The translations under genes and the position numbers were made by a program. From NCBI RefSeq assembly GCF_019218755.1, contig NZ_JAHUWZ010000004.1, positions 1 to 64,000 on the forward strand: a DNA stretch of 64,000 bases, in the 5' to 3' direction. How positions within the stretch are numbered: position 1 is the stretch's first letter; the number at the start of each line of letters is the position of its first letter. Below, in pieces: positions 8,178 through 16,721 of this stretch. The DNA comes from Acidovorax sp. sif1233 (GTDB taxonomy: Bacteria; Pseudomonadota; Gammaproteobacteria; Burkholderiales; Burkholderiaceae_C). The notes beneath the pieces were generated by a model, which worked only from the letters and a program-made list of their open reading frames with translations, was not told where the DNA came from and did not search any database.

Positions 8178-8669
8178 TCAGGCGCGCGGCGGCGCCGGCG
8201 TGGCCACGGAGGCGATCAGGTCCACCTCCACCGTCGCATTCTTGGGCAGTTGCAGCACCCCCACCGAGGTGCGGGTGTGGGCGCCCGCCTCGCCCAGCAC
8301 GGCGAACAGGATTTCAGAGGCGCCGTCGGCCACCTCGCTTTGCTGCGTGAACCCGGGCGCCGACTGCACATACACGGTGATGCGCAGCACCGACTGCACG
8401 GCGTCCAGAGAGCCCAGCGCACGCTGCAGCAAGGCCAGGGCGCGCAGGGCGCACACCTTGGCCCCCGCCTGCGCCTGGGCCAGGGTGGCGCCGGCGCCGG
8501 CCGCCCCCGTGGCCACCACGGTATCGCCCACGCGCGGGATCTGCCCGCTCAGGTAGACGTGGTGGCCGTCGCGCACCAGGGGCACGTAGTTGCCCCCGAT
8601 CTTGATCTCGCCGTCAAAGCTGTAGCCGAGGGCCTGGGCTTGTTCCTGAAAACGGGCGTCACGGGACAT
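8178..8669 (-). CDS. RidA/YjgF/YER057c family protein
   Basis: This 163-residue protein shows the Rid fold: VYLSGQIPRVGD near 38-50, a helix containing ALRALALLQRALGSLDAVQSVLRITVYV, and VGVLQLPKNATVEVDLIA near the end. It is longer than archetypal RidA (about 128 residues) and belongs to one of the longer Rid subgroups. The catalytic Arg of RidA (an R at the CxPxxR-like position near the C-terminus) is not evident, so imine deaminase activity should not be assumed. It is on the same strand as the GFA gene but separated from it by 49 bp. Confidence 0.88.
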   Translation of the reverse strand: MSRDARFQEQAQALGYSFDGEIKIGGNYVPLVRDGHHVYLSGQIPRVGDTVVATGAAGAGATLAQAQAGAKVCALRALALLQRALGSLDAVQSVLRITVYVQSAPGFTQQSEVADGASEILFAVLGEAGAHTRTSVGVLQLPKNATVEVDLIASVATPAPPRA

Positions 8670-8780
8670 GAAAAAAACCTCGCCGGGTGAAATGCCACCA
8701 CTATGCCACCCGGCAGGCAGCCCCTGGCGTTGCCAGGCCAGCGGGCGCGCCGCCCTCCGGGGGAAGGCGGCACAGAGGCC

Positions 8781-9872
8781 TCACATATGCCGCGCGAACG
8801 GGTCCACCAGCGAGGCGATCGTCACCCCGGCCGGCTGGCCCACGCCCTGCGGGCGCCCTGCCGGCTCGGGGGCTGCGGTGACCGGTGCCACCTTCAGCGG
8901 CGACATGCGCCGGCCGTAGACGCGCTGCACGCGCTCTTGCAGCGTGGGGTGGGAATCGAGCCAGTGCTCCATCCTGCCGCCGCCTTCCACGTCCACCAGC
9001 AGCATGTGCTGCACCGAAGGATGGTTCAGGCCGCTGTGGCTGTGCTGTTCATAGCCGCGCGGGGTATCCCGGCGCTGGGCCATGACCTTGCGCAGCACGC
9101 CGCCCAGGCCGTCCTTGCTGCGCGTCCATTGCACGGCGCGCGCGTCGGCCAGGTACTCGCGCTGGCGCGACACGGCCGCCTTGAGCATGCGGCCGGTGAT
9201 CCAGCCCGCGAAGCCCGCCAGCATGATGGCCGAGCCGAACCACCACGCCAGCCCCCGCCGCTCGCGCAGCGTGTCGCCGAAGTTGTAGACCAGCTCCAGG
9301 CCGAACACCATGCCGGCCAGCTGCATCTTCATGCGCGTGTCGCCCTCGTGCAGGTGGCTCAGCTCGTGCGCGACCATGCCCTGCATCTCCTCACGGTTCA
9401 GGTAGTCGAGCGCGCCCTGCGTCACGGCGATCACGGCGTCGCTCTCGTCCCAGCCGGCGGCAAACGCGTTGATCGCATCGGTGCGCGGCATCACCATGAT
9501 TTCGGGGCGCGGCATGTGGGCGGCAATGCACAGCTCGTCGACGATGTTGGACAGGCGCTGCTCGGCATGCGAGAGCGAGGGCCGCAGCTCGCGCGCGCCC
9601 ACCCGCCGGGCCAGCTTGACACCGCCCGCGCGCAGGTTGGAGGTCTCGACCCACCAGCCGCCCAGCACCAGCAGGAGCGAAACGCCCACGTTAGCCGCCA
9701 GAAAACCCTGCGGAAACGGCAACCGCCCCGGCAGCATGGCCGCCATCAGCAGCCAGGCCAGGGCCAGGGCCGCATGCACGGCGGCGATCAGCACCGCCAC
9801 CGCCAGCGCAAAGCCCAGCAGCAGGCGGCGCGTTTCGCTGCGCGCGTCCGCCTGGTGGTCCCAGAATTTCAT
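8781..9872 (-). CDS. membrane M48-family zinc metalloprotease
   Basis: This is a 363-residue HtpX/Ste24-type protease. Two N-terminal hydrophobic segments (about 18-46 and 58-73) precede the catalytic helix VAHELSHLHEGD, with the HELSH zinc motif near 168-173. The third ligand is in REYLADARAV (about 239-248), and another hydrophobic segment lies between them. The C-terminal tail is Pro/Ala-rich. It lies 171 bp downstream of the lemA-like gene on the same strand; LemA-M48 pairs are common in bacteria and probably act together in envelope quality control. The substrates are unknown. Confidence 0.9.
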   Translation of the reverse strand: MKFWDHQADARSETRRLLLGFALAVAVLIAAVHAALALAWLLMAAMLPGRLPFPQGFLAANVGVSLLLVLGGWWVETSNLRAGGVKLARRVGARELRPSLSHAEQRLSNIVDELCIAAHMPRPEIMVMPRTDAINAFAAGWDESDAVIAVTQGALDYLNREEMQGMVAHELSHLHEGDTRMKMQLAGMVFGLELVYNFGDTLRERRGLAWWFGSAIMLAGFAGWITGRMLKAAVSRQREYLADARAVQWTRSKDGLGGVLRKVMAQRRDTPRGYEQHSHSGLNHPSVQHMLLVDVEGGGRMEHWLDSHPTLQERVQRVYGRRMSPLKVAPVTAAPEPAGRPQGVGQPAGVTIASLVDPFARHM

Positions 9873-10043
9873 GGCCCCTCCCTGTATGAGACTTTCTCGC
9901 GCGGGACTTCAAGCGGCCCGCAGCCACGACAGGAGCTCCCGTGTTGCCCGCCAGCGCCCGGCGACCATTCGGCACGGCTTTGGCGGCCCGCGGGGCATGT
10001 ACCCCATCGGGCCTGCGCACCAGGCAGCTGCGAAGAAACCGGC

Positions 10044-10640
10044 CTAAGAGAAGCGAACCTGCGGCGCAGCGCGCTCTGCTTCGCTGCGCGTGGACTCGAG
10101 CATGGGCACGGTGGGAAAGCCCAACAGGCGCGCCACGACCAGTTCAGGAAACTGCGCCGCCGCGTCGTTGAATTCCAGCGCCTGGTCGTTGTACGCCTGG
10201 CGCGCGAAGCCCAGGCGGTTTTCGGTGCTGGTCAACTCTTCGGACAGCGACTGCATGGTGGCGTCGGCCTTGAGTTCGGGATACGCCTCAGCCACTACCA
10301 TCAGGCGGCCCAGGCTGCTGCCCAGAAGGCCCTCGGCGGCGGCCAGCGCCCCCATGGCGCCGGCGTTGGCCGGCTGGGCCCGCACGGCGGCCGCAGCACC
10401 CTGCGCCTGGCCGCGCGCCTTGATGACGGCTTCGAGCGTGGCGGCCTCGTGGCTGAGGTAGCCCTTGGCGACTTCGACCAGGTTGGGCACCAGGTCATGG
10501 CGGCGCTTGAGCTGCACGTCGATCTGGCCGAAGGCGTTGGCAATGCGGTTGCGCAGCTGCACCAGCCGGTTGTACACAGTGACGGCCCACACCGCCAGCA
10601 CGGCGACCAGTCCCAGAACGATCCAAGCAGTAGCTGACAT
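10044..10640 (-). CDS. LemA family protein
   Basis: This 198-residue protein has one N-terminal transmembrane segment (about 5-22) followed by a long helical bundle. The LemA motif VYNRLVQLRNRIANAFGQ is followed by the conserved DVQLKRRHDLVPNLVEVAKGY and the later YPELKAD. LemA proteins are anchored with a mostly coiled-coil cytosolic or periplasmic body and no known enzymatic activity. The gene precedes the M48 protease on the same strand. The 223-bp region upstream holds two dispersed repeats (10753-10810 and 10846-10873). Confidence 0.93.
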   Translation of the reverse strand: MSATAWIVLGLVAVLAVWAVTVYNRLVQLRNRIANAFGQIDVQLKRRHDLVPNLVEVAKGYLSHEAATLEAVIKARGQAQGAAAAVRAQPANAGAMGALAAAEGLLGSSLGRLMVVAEAYPELKADATMQSLSEELTSTENRLGFARQAYNDQALEFNDAAAQFPELVVARLLGFPTVPMLESTRSEAERAAPQVRFS

Positions 10641-10752
10641 GTCCCACCCTCCTTGTTGTGAATTGAATGAATGGATGCTGGGCGCATCTTAGTAGCGCGC
10701 CTTTCCCAAAGGGGCCATACATTTCAGCGGGTAGGGATTTAAGCGTTCAAAC

Positions 10753-10810
10753 CGCCTGCAGCGCCTACCCATCAAGCGCTATAAGCTATTAAAAACATAG
10801 CAATCGATGC
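10753..10810 (+). repeat. AGCGCT palindromic element, copy A
   Basis: Order of blocks: GCAGCGCC, spacer TACCCATC, AAGCGCT, then AGCTATT, an A-rich run and CATAGCAATCG. It aligns block by block with the copies at 11305, 29380, 31078 (inverted), 53681 and 61521. It is intergenic here, downstream of the globin gene. Confidence 0.8.
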
Positions 10811-10845
10811 TATGGGCGCACACCCGGCCCATCCACAGGCTGCGA

Positions 10846-10873
10846 GGGAAGCGGCGCAGCCGCTCAGGGGGTG
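10846..10873 (-). repeat. dispersed repeat family II, partial inverted copy
   Basis: These 28 bases are the exact reverse complement of 62452-62479, which opens the longer family II repeat. The copy overlaps the end of the globin gene and supplies its last codons and its TGA. Confidence 0.9.
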
Positions 10874-11298
10874 CCCTTGTTCCTCATCCAGTCGGCCGTC
10901 CCCATGAAGCTTTCCTTCAAGCGGGCGCGCAGAGCATCGGGCACGCCTGTCTCGCCCATGGCCTGGTCCATGCAGGCCACCCACTGGTCGCGCTCCTGGA
11001 TGCCGATGGAAAACGGCATGTGCCGCATGCGCAGTCGCGGGTGGCCGAAGCGGCTTTGGTAGTGGTCAGGTCCACCCAGCCAGCCGCACAAGAACCAGAA
11101 GAGTTTTTGCCGCGCCTGCACGAGGTCGCTGCCGTGGGCTGCACGCAGTTCGGCGTAACCGGGCTCCAGATCCATCAGGTCGTAGAAGCGTTCGGTGAGG
11201 GCGTGCACGCGGTCTTCGCCACCGATCCAGTCGAAGGGGGTGGTTGCGGTGGCGGTTTCTGCGCCGGCGCCGGTGTCTTTGGGAACGTCGGAATTCAT
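10864..11298 (-). CDS. group II truncated hemoglobin
   Basis: This 144-residue globin has the proximal His in RLRMRHMPF (about 93), the conserved Trp of group II in ERDQWVACMDQAM (about 106) and the FYDLM and KLFWFLCGWLGGP helices. Group II truncated globins bind O2 or NO and are linked to redox or nitrosative protection. The gene is bracketed by repeats: the palindromic element starts 7 bp upstream of the ATG (copy B), another lies downstream (copy A), and the stop codon is inside a family II repeat, so the last residues (GTP) are repeat-encoded. No clear Shine-Dalgarno is visible ahead of the start. Confidence 0.93.
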   Translation of the reverse strand: MNSDVPKDTGAGAETATATTPFDWIGGEDRVHALTERFYDLMDLEPGYAELRAAHGSDLVQARQKLFWFLCGWLGGPDHYQSRFGHPRLRMRHMPFSIGIQERDQWVACMDQAMGETGVPDALRARLKESFMGTADWMRNKGTP

Positions 11299-11304
11299 AT
11301 AAAA

Positions 11305-11360
11305 AACTGGCCCCAGCGCTTTCCTATAAAGCGCTGGAAGCTATCAAATGAGTAGCAATC
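11305..11360 (+). repeat. AGCGCT palindromic element, copy B
   Basis: Blocks: GGCCCCAGCGCTTT, CCTAT, AAAGCGCTGG, AGCTATCAAA and TAGCAATCG. The two AGCGCT arms form a perfect inverted repeat. It fills the gap between the globin start and the stop of the permease gene. Confidence 0.85.
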
Positions 11361-11370
11361 GACACGCAGC

Positions 11371-13890
11371 CTATTCCGCCGAACGGCGCAGCGTGTCCAC
11401 CACGGGGCGCACCAGCACCTCGCGCAGGCCCCACCAGCCCGCGGCCAGCGCCAGCACCGCACCCGCCACGGCGCCCGCCAGGGGCACCCAGGGCGCGGCC
11501 GTCCAGGTGAAGTCGAACACGAAGCGCGCCAGCGCCCAGCCCACGCCCACGGCCACGGCGCTGGCCAGGAAGCCCGCGAGCAGGCCCACGCCCACCAGCT
11601 CGGCGCGCTGCACCTGCCGCAGCAGGCTGGCGCGCGCGCCCACGGCGCGCATGATGGCGTACTCGCGGGCGCGCTCCTCGCGCGTGGCGGTGACGGCCGC
11701 GAACAGCACCACCAGCCCGGCGGCCAGCGTGAAGGCAAACAGGAATTCCACCGCGCGGATCACCTGGTCCAGCACGCGCTGCACCTGGGTGATGGTGGCG
11801 CCCATGTCCACGTTGGTGATGTTGGGAAACTGGCGCACCAGGGCGTTGTCGAAGCCGTTGGTCTCGGGGGCGCGGTACGCCGCCAGGTAGGTGACCGGCA
11901 CGTCCTTGACGCTGGCCACGGGGTACATCACGAAGAAGTTGGCCCGCATCGACCCCCAGTCCACCTTGCGCAGGCTGGTGATGCGCGCTTCGTTCTGCAC
12001 GCCGCCCATGTCGAACAGCAGCCGGTCGCCCATCTGCAGGCCCAGGGTCTCGGCAATGCCCTCCTCGACGCTGATGGCACCTTCCTCGCCCTGGCGCCAC
12101 TGGCCGGCCACGATCTGGTTGTGGGGGGGTGGTTCGGTGGCGTTGGAAAGGTTGAACTCCCGGTCGACGAGGCGCTTGGCGCGGTCGTCGGTATAGCTGT
12201 CGGGGCCCACGGGCTTGCCGTTCACGGCCAGCAGGCGGCCACGGATCATGGGATACCAGTCGTACCGGGCCACGCCGCCGTCCTTGAGGGCCTGCTGGAA
12301 CGCATCGGACTGGTCGGGCATCACGTTGATGACGAAGCGGTTGGGCGCATCGGGGGGCGTGGCCTTGCGCCAGCTGTCCACCAGGTCGGTGCGCAGCAGC
12401 ACCAGCAGCACCAGCGCCAGCAGGCCCACGGCCAGGCTGCTCACCTGTACCACGGCGTAGGCGGGGCGCGCGGAGATCTGCCGCGTGGCCAGCACCAGCC
12501 AGCGCGGGGCGGTGGCCTCGTTCACGCTCTTGCGCAGCAGCTTCACCGCCACCCACGACAGCCCCGCAAACAGGGCCACCGCGCCGGCAAAGCCGCCCAC
12601 GGCAATCAGCCCCAGCTTGATGTCGCTGCTGACCGTCAGCAGCAAGGCCGCGAAACCGGCGATGCCGATGCCCAGCACCGCCAGCGACGCGGGCTTGAGC
12701 CCGCCCACGTCGCGCCGGATCACGCGCAGGGGCGGCACCTGGGCCAGCTGCAGCACGGGCGGCAGGCCGAAGGCGAACAGCAGCGTGAGCCCCATGCCCA
12801 GGCCAAATGCCACGGGCCACAGGCTGGGCGGCGGCAGGGCTGACTCGACCAGCCCCGCGAGCAGCAGCACGAAGGCGTAGTGCACCAGATAGCCCAGCGC
12901 CACGCCCAGCGAACTGGCGAACAGGCCCACGAGAGCGAATTCGGCCGTGTAGGCGCCCGCGATGGTGCGCTGGCTCTGCCCCAGCACCCGCAGCATGGCC
13001 GAGGCATCCAGGTGCTCTGCCGCGAAACCGCGCGCGGCCAGCGCCACGGCCACGGCCGACAGCAGCGCCGCGAGCAGCGCCACGAGGCTCAGGAACTTCT
13101 GCGCGCGGTCCAGCGTCTGGCGCATCTCGGGGCGGCCGCTTTCGAGGGATTCCACCCGCACCCCGTGCACCTCGGGCTTCTTGGCCTCCGCCACGGCCCA
13201 TTCGCTGAAGGCCTTGACCGCGGGGCCCGGCCCGATGACGGCGAAGCGGTAGGTGAGGCGGCTGGCCGGCTGCACCAGGCCGGTGGCGGGCAGGTCGGCA
13301 TCGTTCACCATCACGCGCGGGGCAAAGCTCATGAAGCCCGCGCCCCGGTCGGGCTCGATCACGATGATGCGCGCGATGCGCAGCTGCGCATCGCCCAGCA
13401 ACAGCATGTCGCCCATGGCCAGGTTCAGCGATTCGAGCAGGGGAGCATCCACCCACGCCTCGCCCCGGGCAGGGATGTCGCGGGTGGGCTGGTCGAGCGC
13501 CCCCGGCGCGTCAGCCACCTTGAGGCTGCCGCGCAGCGGGTAGCCCGGCGGCACGCTCTTGAGGGCCACCAGCTTGCTGGCACCGCCCTGCGCATCGCTG
13601 GCCCGGCCCATGGTGGGAAAGCCCACCGTGGTGACCGCCTGCAAGCCCAGGGCCGCGGCCCGCTCGACGAACGCCGCTGGCGTGGGGTTGTCGCTGGCCA
13701 CCACGGCATCGCCGCCCAGCAGCTGCAGCGCATCGCGCTGCAGGCCGCCCTGAAGGCGGTCGGCGAAAAACCCCACGGACGTGAGCGCCGCCACCGCCAG
13801 CGTGACCGCCACGATGAGCAAGCGCAGTTCGCCCGCGCGCAGGTCGCGGGCCAGGGTGCGCCAGCCAAGGCGCAGAAAAGACAGGTTCAT
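11371..13890 (-). CDS. FtsX/MacB-type ABC transporter permease (YbbP-like)
   Basis: This is an 839-residue permease starting at MNLSFLRLGWRTL (13890). It has an N-terminal transmembrane segment, a large periplasmic domain (about 45-260), and two blocks of FtsX-type hydrophobic segments (about 265-480 and 740-835) separated by a second extracytoplasmic domain. The signature GYLVHYAF and the terminal ATREERAREYAIMRAVGA motif are typical of the YbbP group, which works with a YbbA-type ATPase in lipid or lipoprotein transfer. No ATPase gene lies next to it in this window, so the partner must be elsewhere. It is followed downstream by repeat copy B. Confidence 0.88.
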   Translation of the reverse strand: MNLSFLRLGWRTLARDLRAGELRLLIVAVTLAVAALTSVGFFADRLQGGLQRDALQLLGGDAVVASDNPTPAAFVERAAALGLQAVTTVGFPTMGRASDAQGGASKLVALKSVPPGYPLRGSLKVADAPGALDQPTRDIPARGEAWVDAPLLESLNLAMGDMLLLGDAQLRIARIIVIEPDRGAGFMSFAPRVMVNDADLPATGLVQPASRLTYRFAVIGPGPAVKAFSEWAVAEAKKPEVHGVRVESLESGRPEMRQTLDRAQKFLSLVALLAALLSAVAVALAARGFAAEHLDASAMLRVLGQSQRTIAGAYTAEFALVGLFASSLGVALGYLVHYAFVLLLAGLVESALPPPSLWPVAFGLGMGLTLLFAFGLPPVLQLAQVPPLRVIRRDVGGLKPASLAVLGIGIAGFAALLLTVSSDIKLGLIAVGGFAGAVALFAGLSWVAVKLLRKSVNEATAPRWLVLATRQISARPAYAVVQVSSLAVGLLALVLLVLLRTDLVDSWRKATPPDAPNRFVINVMPDQSDAFQQALKDGGVARYDWYPMIRGRLLAVNGKPVGPDSYTDDRAKRLVDREFNLSNATEPPPHNQIVAGQWRQGEEGAISVEEGIAETLGLQMGDRLLFDMGGVQNEARITSLRKVDWGSMRANFFVMYPVASVKDVPVTYLAAYRAPETNGFDNALVRQFPNITNVDMGATITQVQRVLDQVIRAVEFLFAFTLAAGLVVLFAAVTATREERAREYAIMRAVGARASLLRQVQRAELVGVGLLAGFLASAVAVGVGWALARFVFDFTWTAAPWVPLAGAVAGAVLALAAGWWGLREVLVRPVVDTLRRSAE

Positions 13891-13930
13891 GGCACGGAAC
13901 CTTAGCGCAAACGGAGCGCTCTGGCGCTGT

Positions 13931-15553
13931 TCAGGGCTTTGCGTCGCCGGCCGCCGGCGCCGCGCCACCGGGCACCCCCGCATCCAGGCGCGCTTGCAGC
14001 GCCTCCAGCACGGGCTGGATCTGTGTGCCCACGTGGATCTGGGGGTTGGAGAATCCGTCGGTCTTGCCGGCCTCCACCTCGCGCTGCGCGATCAGCGGCA
14101 CGGCCTTGGCAAAGGCCTCGGTGAATGAATGGGTCTGGCGCAGTTGCTCGTTGAACACCGCGCGGCCGAAGAACGTGAGCTCGGACCGCGTGCCGCAGCC
14201 ATACGATGTGTGGGTGGCGTCGGCGGCCGTCATGATGAGCGTGCCATCGGTGGCCAGGGGCCCGATCCAGCCGCCGGAGTAGCAGGCCGACACCGCGATC
14301 ACGCGGTGGCGGATGCCGGCTTCATCCAGCGCGGCGCGCAGCATTTCCGGCGTGACGGGCTGCACCTGCAGCGGTCCGTGCGATGCCGCCAGCTCGTGGT
14401 TGCGCGCGCCGTGCGAGGTCATGTAGATCACCAGCAGGTCATGGTCGCGGTCCATGCGCGCACCCAGGGCCGAAATGGCGCGCTGCAGGTTCTGCGGCGT
14501 CGCCCAGACGTGGGTGTCGGCGGTCTCGGCATGGTTGAGCAGGTGGATCACGCGGCCGTGCGCGTCGAACCGTTCCTGCAGCAGCGTGCTGACCATGGTG
14601 CTTTCGCGCCGGAACACGTTCTCTTCGGCATAGGGAGCGAACACGAGGCCGTAGACATCCACCACCCCGTCCCGCTGGGCCGCCAGCGCTTGCACCTGGC
14701 GCTCCCACAGCGCCTGCTGCGCCTCGAACACCGGCTGCGACAAGGTCAGCTGCGCGGGTTCGGGGCCCTCCTCGGCGGCCTGCGCCGCCGCCAGGGCCGC
14801 ACCGTCCAGCTCCCAGGGCTGGTCCTGGAACTGCCACATGCCCACCCCGATGATCGCCGCCATCGACACCGCGAACACCGCCGTGCGCAGGCGCGAGCGG
14901 ATGAAGCGCGCGCTCACCACGACCAACGCCGCCAGAACCCACGCCGTCAGCACTCCGTAGGCAGTCCAGAAAACGATTCCGGCCGTGTTTCCGACCCACA
15001 GCGCGGGCCGGTGGACGGTGGCGCCCAGCAGGGCATACAGCACGAGCAGGGGCACCAGCGGAGCCCACGCCGACAACACATACCAGGCGGCGAGCCCGCC
15101 CGTTGGCGCGCCCTCCGGGGCCGGCGCGCCGGCCGCAAGGCGCTGCGCGGGTGCCATGGCCCACCAGGCCAGCCACAGAAGCGCCAGGCCGCTCCACATC
15201 GGCGCGAGCCAGCCCCGCAGGCTGAACTGGGCGGGCCCTGCCACCTGGAACCGCGCCGCCCCCACCAGCAGCGCGCCACCGAGCAGCACCAGAACGATCA
15301 ATTGCCACGGGGTGGGAACCGCGGCCCCCGTGCGGGGCGGCAGGAACAGCGTGGCCCGCAGGCCCTCGCGGACCCAGGCTCCCAGGGGCAGGCGAAGAGG
15401 GGCAGGCGCCCCGGCCGAGGCCGCCGCCGGCGCAGGGGCGGGCGCACCGGGGGGCAGCCCCTCGTCCAGCGGGATTTCGATCTTGGCGGGTTCGGGGCCC
15501 CACTGGCTCGGTTGGGTATCGGCCCAGGCGCCCTTGGCGTTCAGGTCTTGCAT
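13931..15553 (-). CDS. membrane-anchored C13-family (legumain/caspase-fold) peptidase
   Basis: This is a 540-residue protein starting at MQDLNAKGAW (15553). A Pro/Ala-rich cytoplasmic N-terminus is followed by about five transmembrane segments (roughly 84-103, 115-134, 157-178, 190-214, 223-240). The C-terminal domain has the clan CD arrangement: a hydrophobic strand, then His381 in YMTSHGARN, then a strand ending in Cys424 in VSACYSGGW. These match the His-Cys dyad of peptidase family C13. The domain should be periplasmic or cytoplasmic depending on topology; an odd number of segments would place it opposite the N-terminus. Bacterial C13 proteins are poorly characterised. It ends 40 bp upstream of the permease gene on the same strand. 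Confidence 0.85.
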   Translation of the reverse strand: MQDLNAKGAWADTQPSQWGPEPAKIEIPLDEGLPPGAPAPAPAAASAGAPAPLRLPLGAWVREGLRATLFLPPRTGAAVPTPWQLIVLVLLGGALLVGAARFQVAGPAQFSLRGWLAPMWSGLALLWLAWWAMAPAQRLAAGAPAPEGAPTGGLAAWYVLSAWAPLVPLLVLYALLGATVHRPALWVGNTAGIVFWTAYGVLTAWVLAALVVVSARFIRSRLRTAVFAVSMAAIIGVGMWQFQDQPWELDGAALAAAQAAEEGPEPAQLTLSQPVFEAQQALWERQVQALAAQRDGVVDVYGLVFAPYAEENVFRRESTMVSTLLQERFDAHGRVIHLLNHAETADTHVWATPQNLQRAISALGARMDRDHDLLVIYMTSHGARNHELAASHGPLQVQPVTPEMLRAALDEAGIRHRVIAVSACYSGGWIGPLATDGTLIMTAADATHTSYGCGTRSELTFFGRAVFNEQLRQTHSFTEAFAKAVPLIAQREVEAGKTDGFSNPQIHVGTQIQPVLEALQARLDAGVPGGAAPAAGDAKP

Positions 15554-15651
15554 GCGCGCATCATGCCACCGCGGGATGACGGCCCGGGGGCCGGGGAACA
15601 TGCGCAGGGGAACCGGGGCGGACCGCCGCGAGATACCCCCGAAAGTGCCTC

Positions 15652-16593
15652 TCAGGCCGCGCTGGCGGACGCCGCCGGCGCCATGGCAGGCACCCGCGCC
15701 AGTTCAGGCTGCAGCACCAGCCGGTGCACCCCGCTGTAGCAGACGAAGCGGCGGTTGGTGGCGCGCCCGATGGCGCACAGACCCAGCTGCTGGGCCACGG
15801 CATGGCCCATCTGCGTCATGCCGCTGCGCGACACCACGATGGGCACGCCCATCTGGGCCGACTTGATGACCATCTCGCTCGTGAGGCGGCCTGTGGTGTA
15901 GAACACCTTGTCCGAGCCCGACATCGGCACATGCCCCCCCGCGGAGGGCCCGCCACCGGTGCGGGCCGGCGCCTCGGGGTTCATCCACATCCAGCCCGCG
16001 ATGGTATCGATGGCATTGTGGCGCCCCACGTCTTCCACGAAAGTGAGCAGTTCCTCCCCCTGGAACAGCGCGCAGCCATGCACGGAGCCCGCAGACTTGT
16101 ACGTGGTCTCCTTGATGCGGATGGCGTTCACGATGCCATACAGCTGGGCCTGGGTGAGGCGCGCCTCGGGCAGCGCGATCCGGTCCACCTCATCCATCAG
16201 CCCGCCAAACACGCTGCCCTGCCCGCAGCCGGTGGTCACCACCTTGCTGGCCGTCCGCTCCTCGATGCGCGCGATGCCGTGGCGCGTGCGCACGGCGGCG
16301 GCGTGGACCTCCCAGTCGACGGTGACGGATTCGATGTCGAAGACGGACTCCACCAACCGCTGGTTGCGCAGGTAGCCCAGCACCAGGAGCTCGGGCTGGG
16401 CGCCCAGCGTCATCAGCGTGACCAGCTCGCGCTTGTCCACATACACGGTGAGCGGCCGCTCGGCGGGAATGGACACCTGCTCCCGTTCACCCAGTTCATT
16501 GACCACCTCGACCCCATGGGTGAGCTGTGCCTGGGCCTGCGTGAGGCGCGGCAATGGCGGGGTGGCGAGGTCCGTGGCGGTGCGGGAAGTCAT
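15652..16593 (-). CDS. fdhD: formate dehydrogenase sulfurtransferase FdhD
   Basis: This 313-residue protein is needed to make formate dehydrogenase active, by passing sulfur from a cysteine desulfurase to the molybdenum/tungsten bis-MGD cofactor. Family motifs seen are TVYVDKRELVTLMTLG, LVLGYLRNQRLV, GCGQGSVFGG, SVHGCALF, EDVGRHNAIDT and FYTTGRLTSEMV. The loop that is CxxC in E. coli FdhD has a single Cys (about 123) here. An insertion of about 20 residues (PEAPARTGGG) sits between the GRHNA helix and the DKVFYTTGR motif. It is the last gene of the formate locus, 128 bp after the small exported protein. Confidence 0.95.
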   Translation of the reverse strand: MTSRTATDLATPPLPRLTQAQAQLTHGVEVVNELGEREQVSIPAERPLTVYVDKRELVTLMTLGAQPELLVLGYLRNQRLVESVFDIESVTVDWEVHAAAVRTRHGIARIEERTASKVVTTGCGQGSVFGGLMDEVDRIALPEARLTQAQLYGIVNAIRIKETTYKSAGSVHGCALFQGEELLTFVEDVGRHNAIDTIAGWMWMNPEAPARTGGGPSAGGHVPMSGSDKVFYTTGRLTSEMVIKSAQMGVPIVVSRSGMTQMGHAVAQQLGLCAIGRATNRRFVCYSGVHRLVLQPELARVPAMAPAASASAA

Positions 16594-16721
16594 GGCCGGA
16601 CTATACGCAGGCTCCGTGCGCGCCGCAGCCCGAGGCCGCAATGCCTCATGGTGTGTCCTGCCCGGGGCAGGGGCGCGGAGCCCCCTGGGAAGAGGCTGGG
16701 CGCCAGCCGCCGGGCCCGCGT

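Noticed and set aside
14129-15739. Plus-strand 536-codon frame opposite the C13 peptidase, and similar frames at 521-1960, 4656-6824, 8703-10637, 22718-25486 and 26895-29375
   Set aside because: All are mirror frames of real genes, with low-complexity products and no ribosome-binding sites or motifs.
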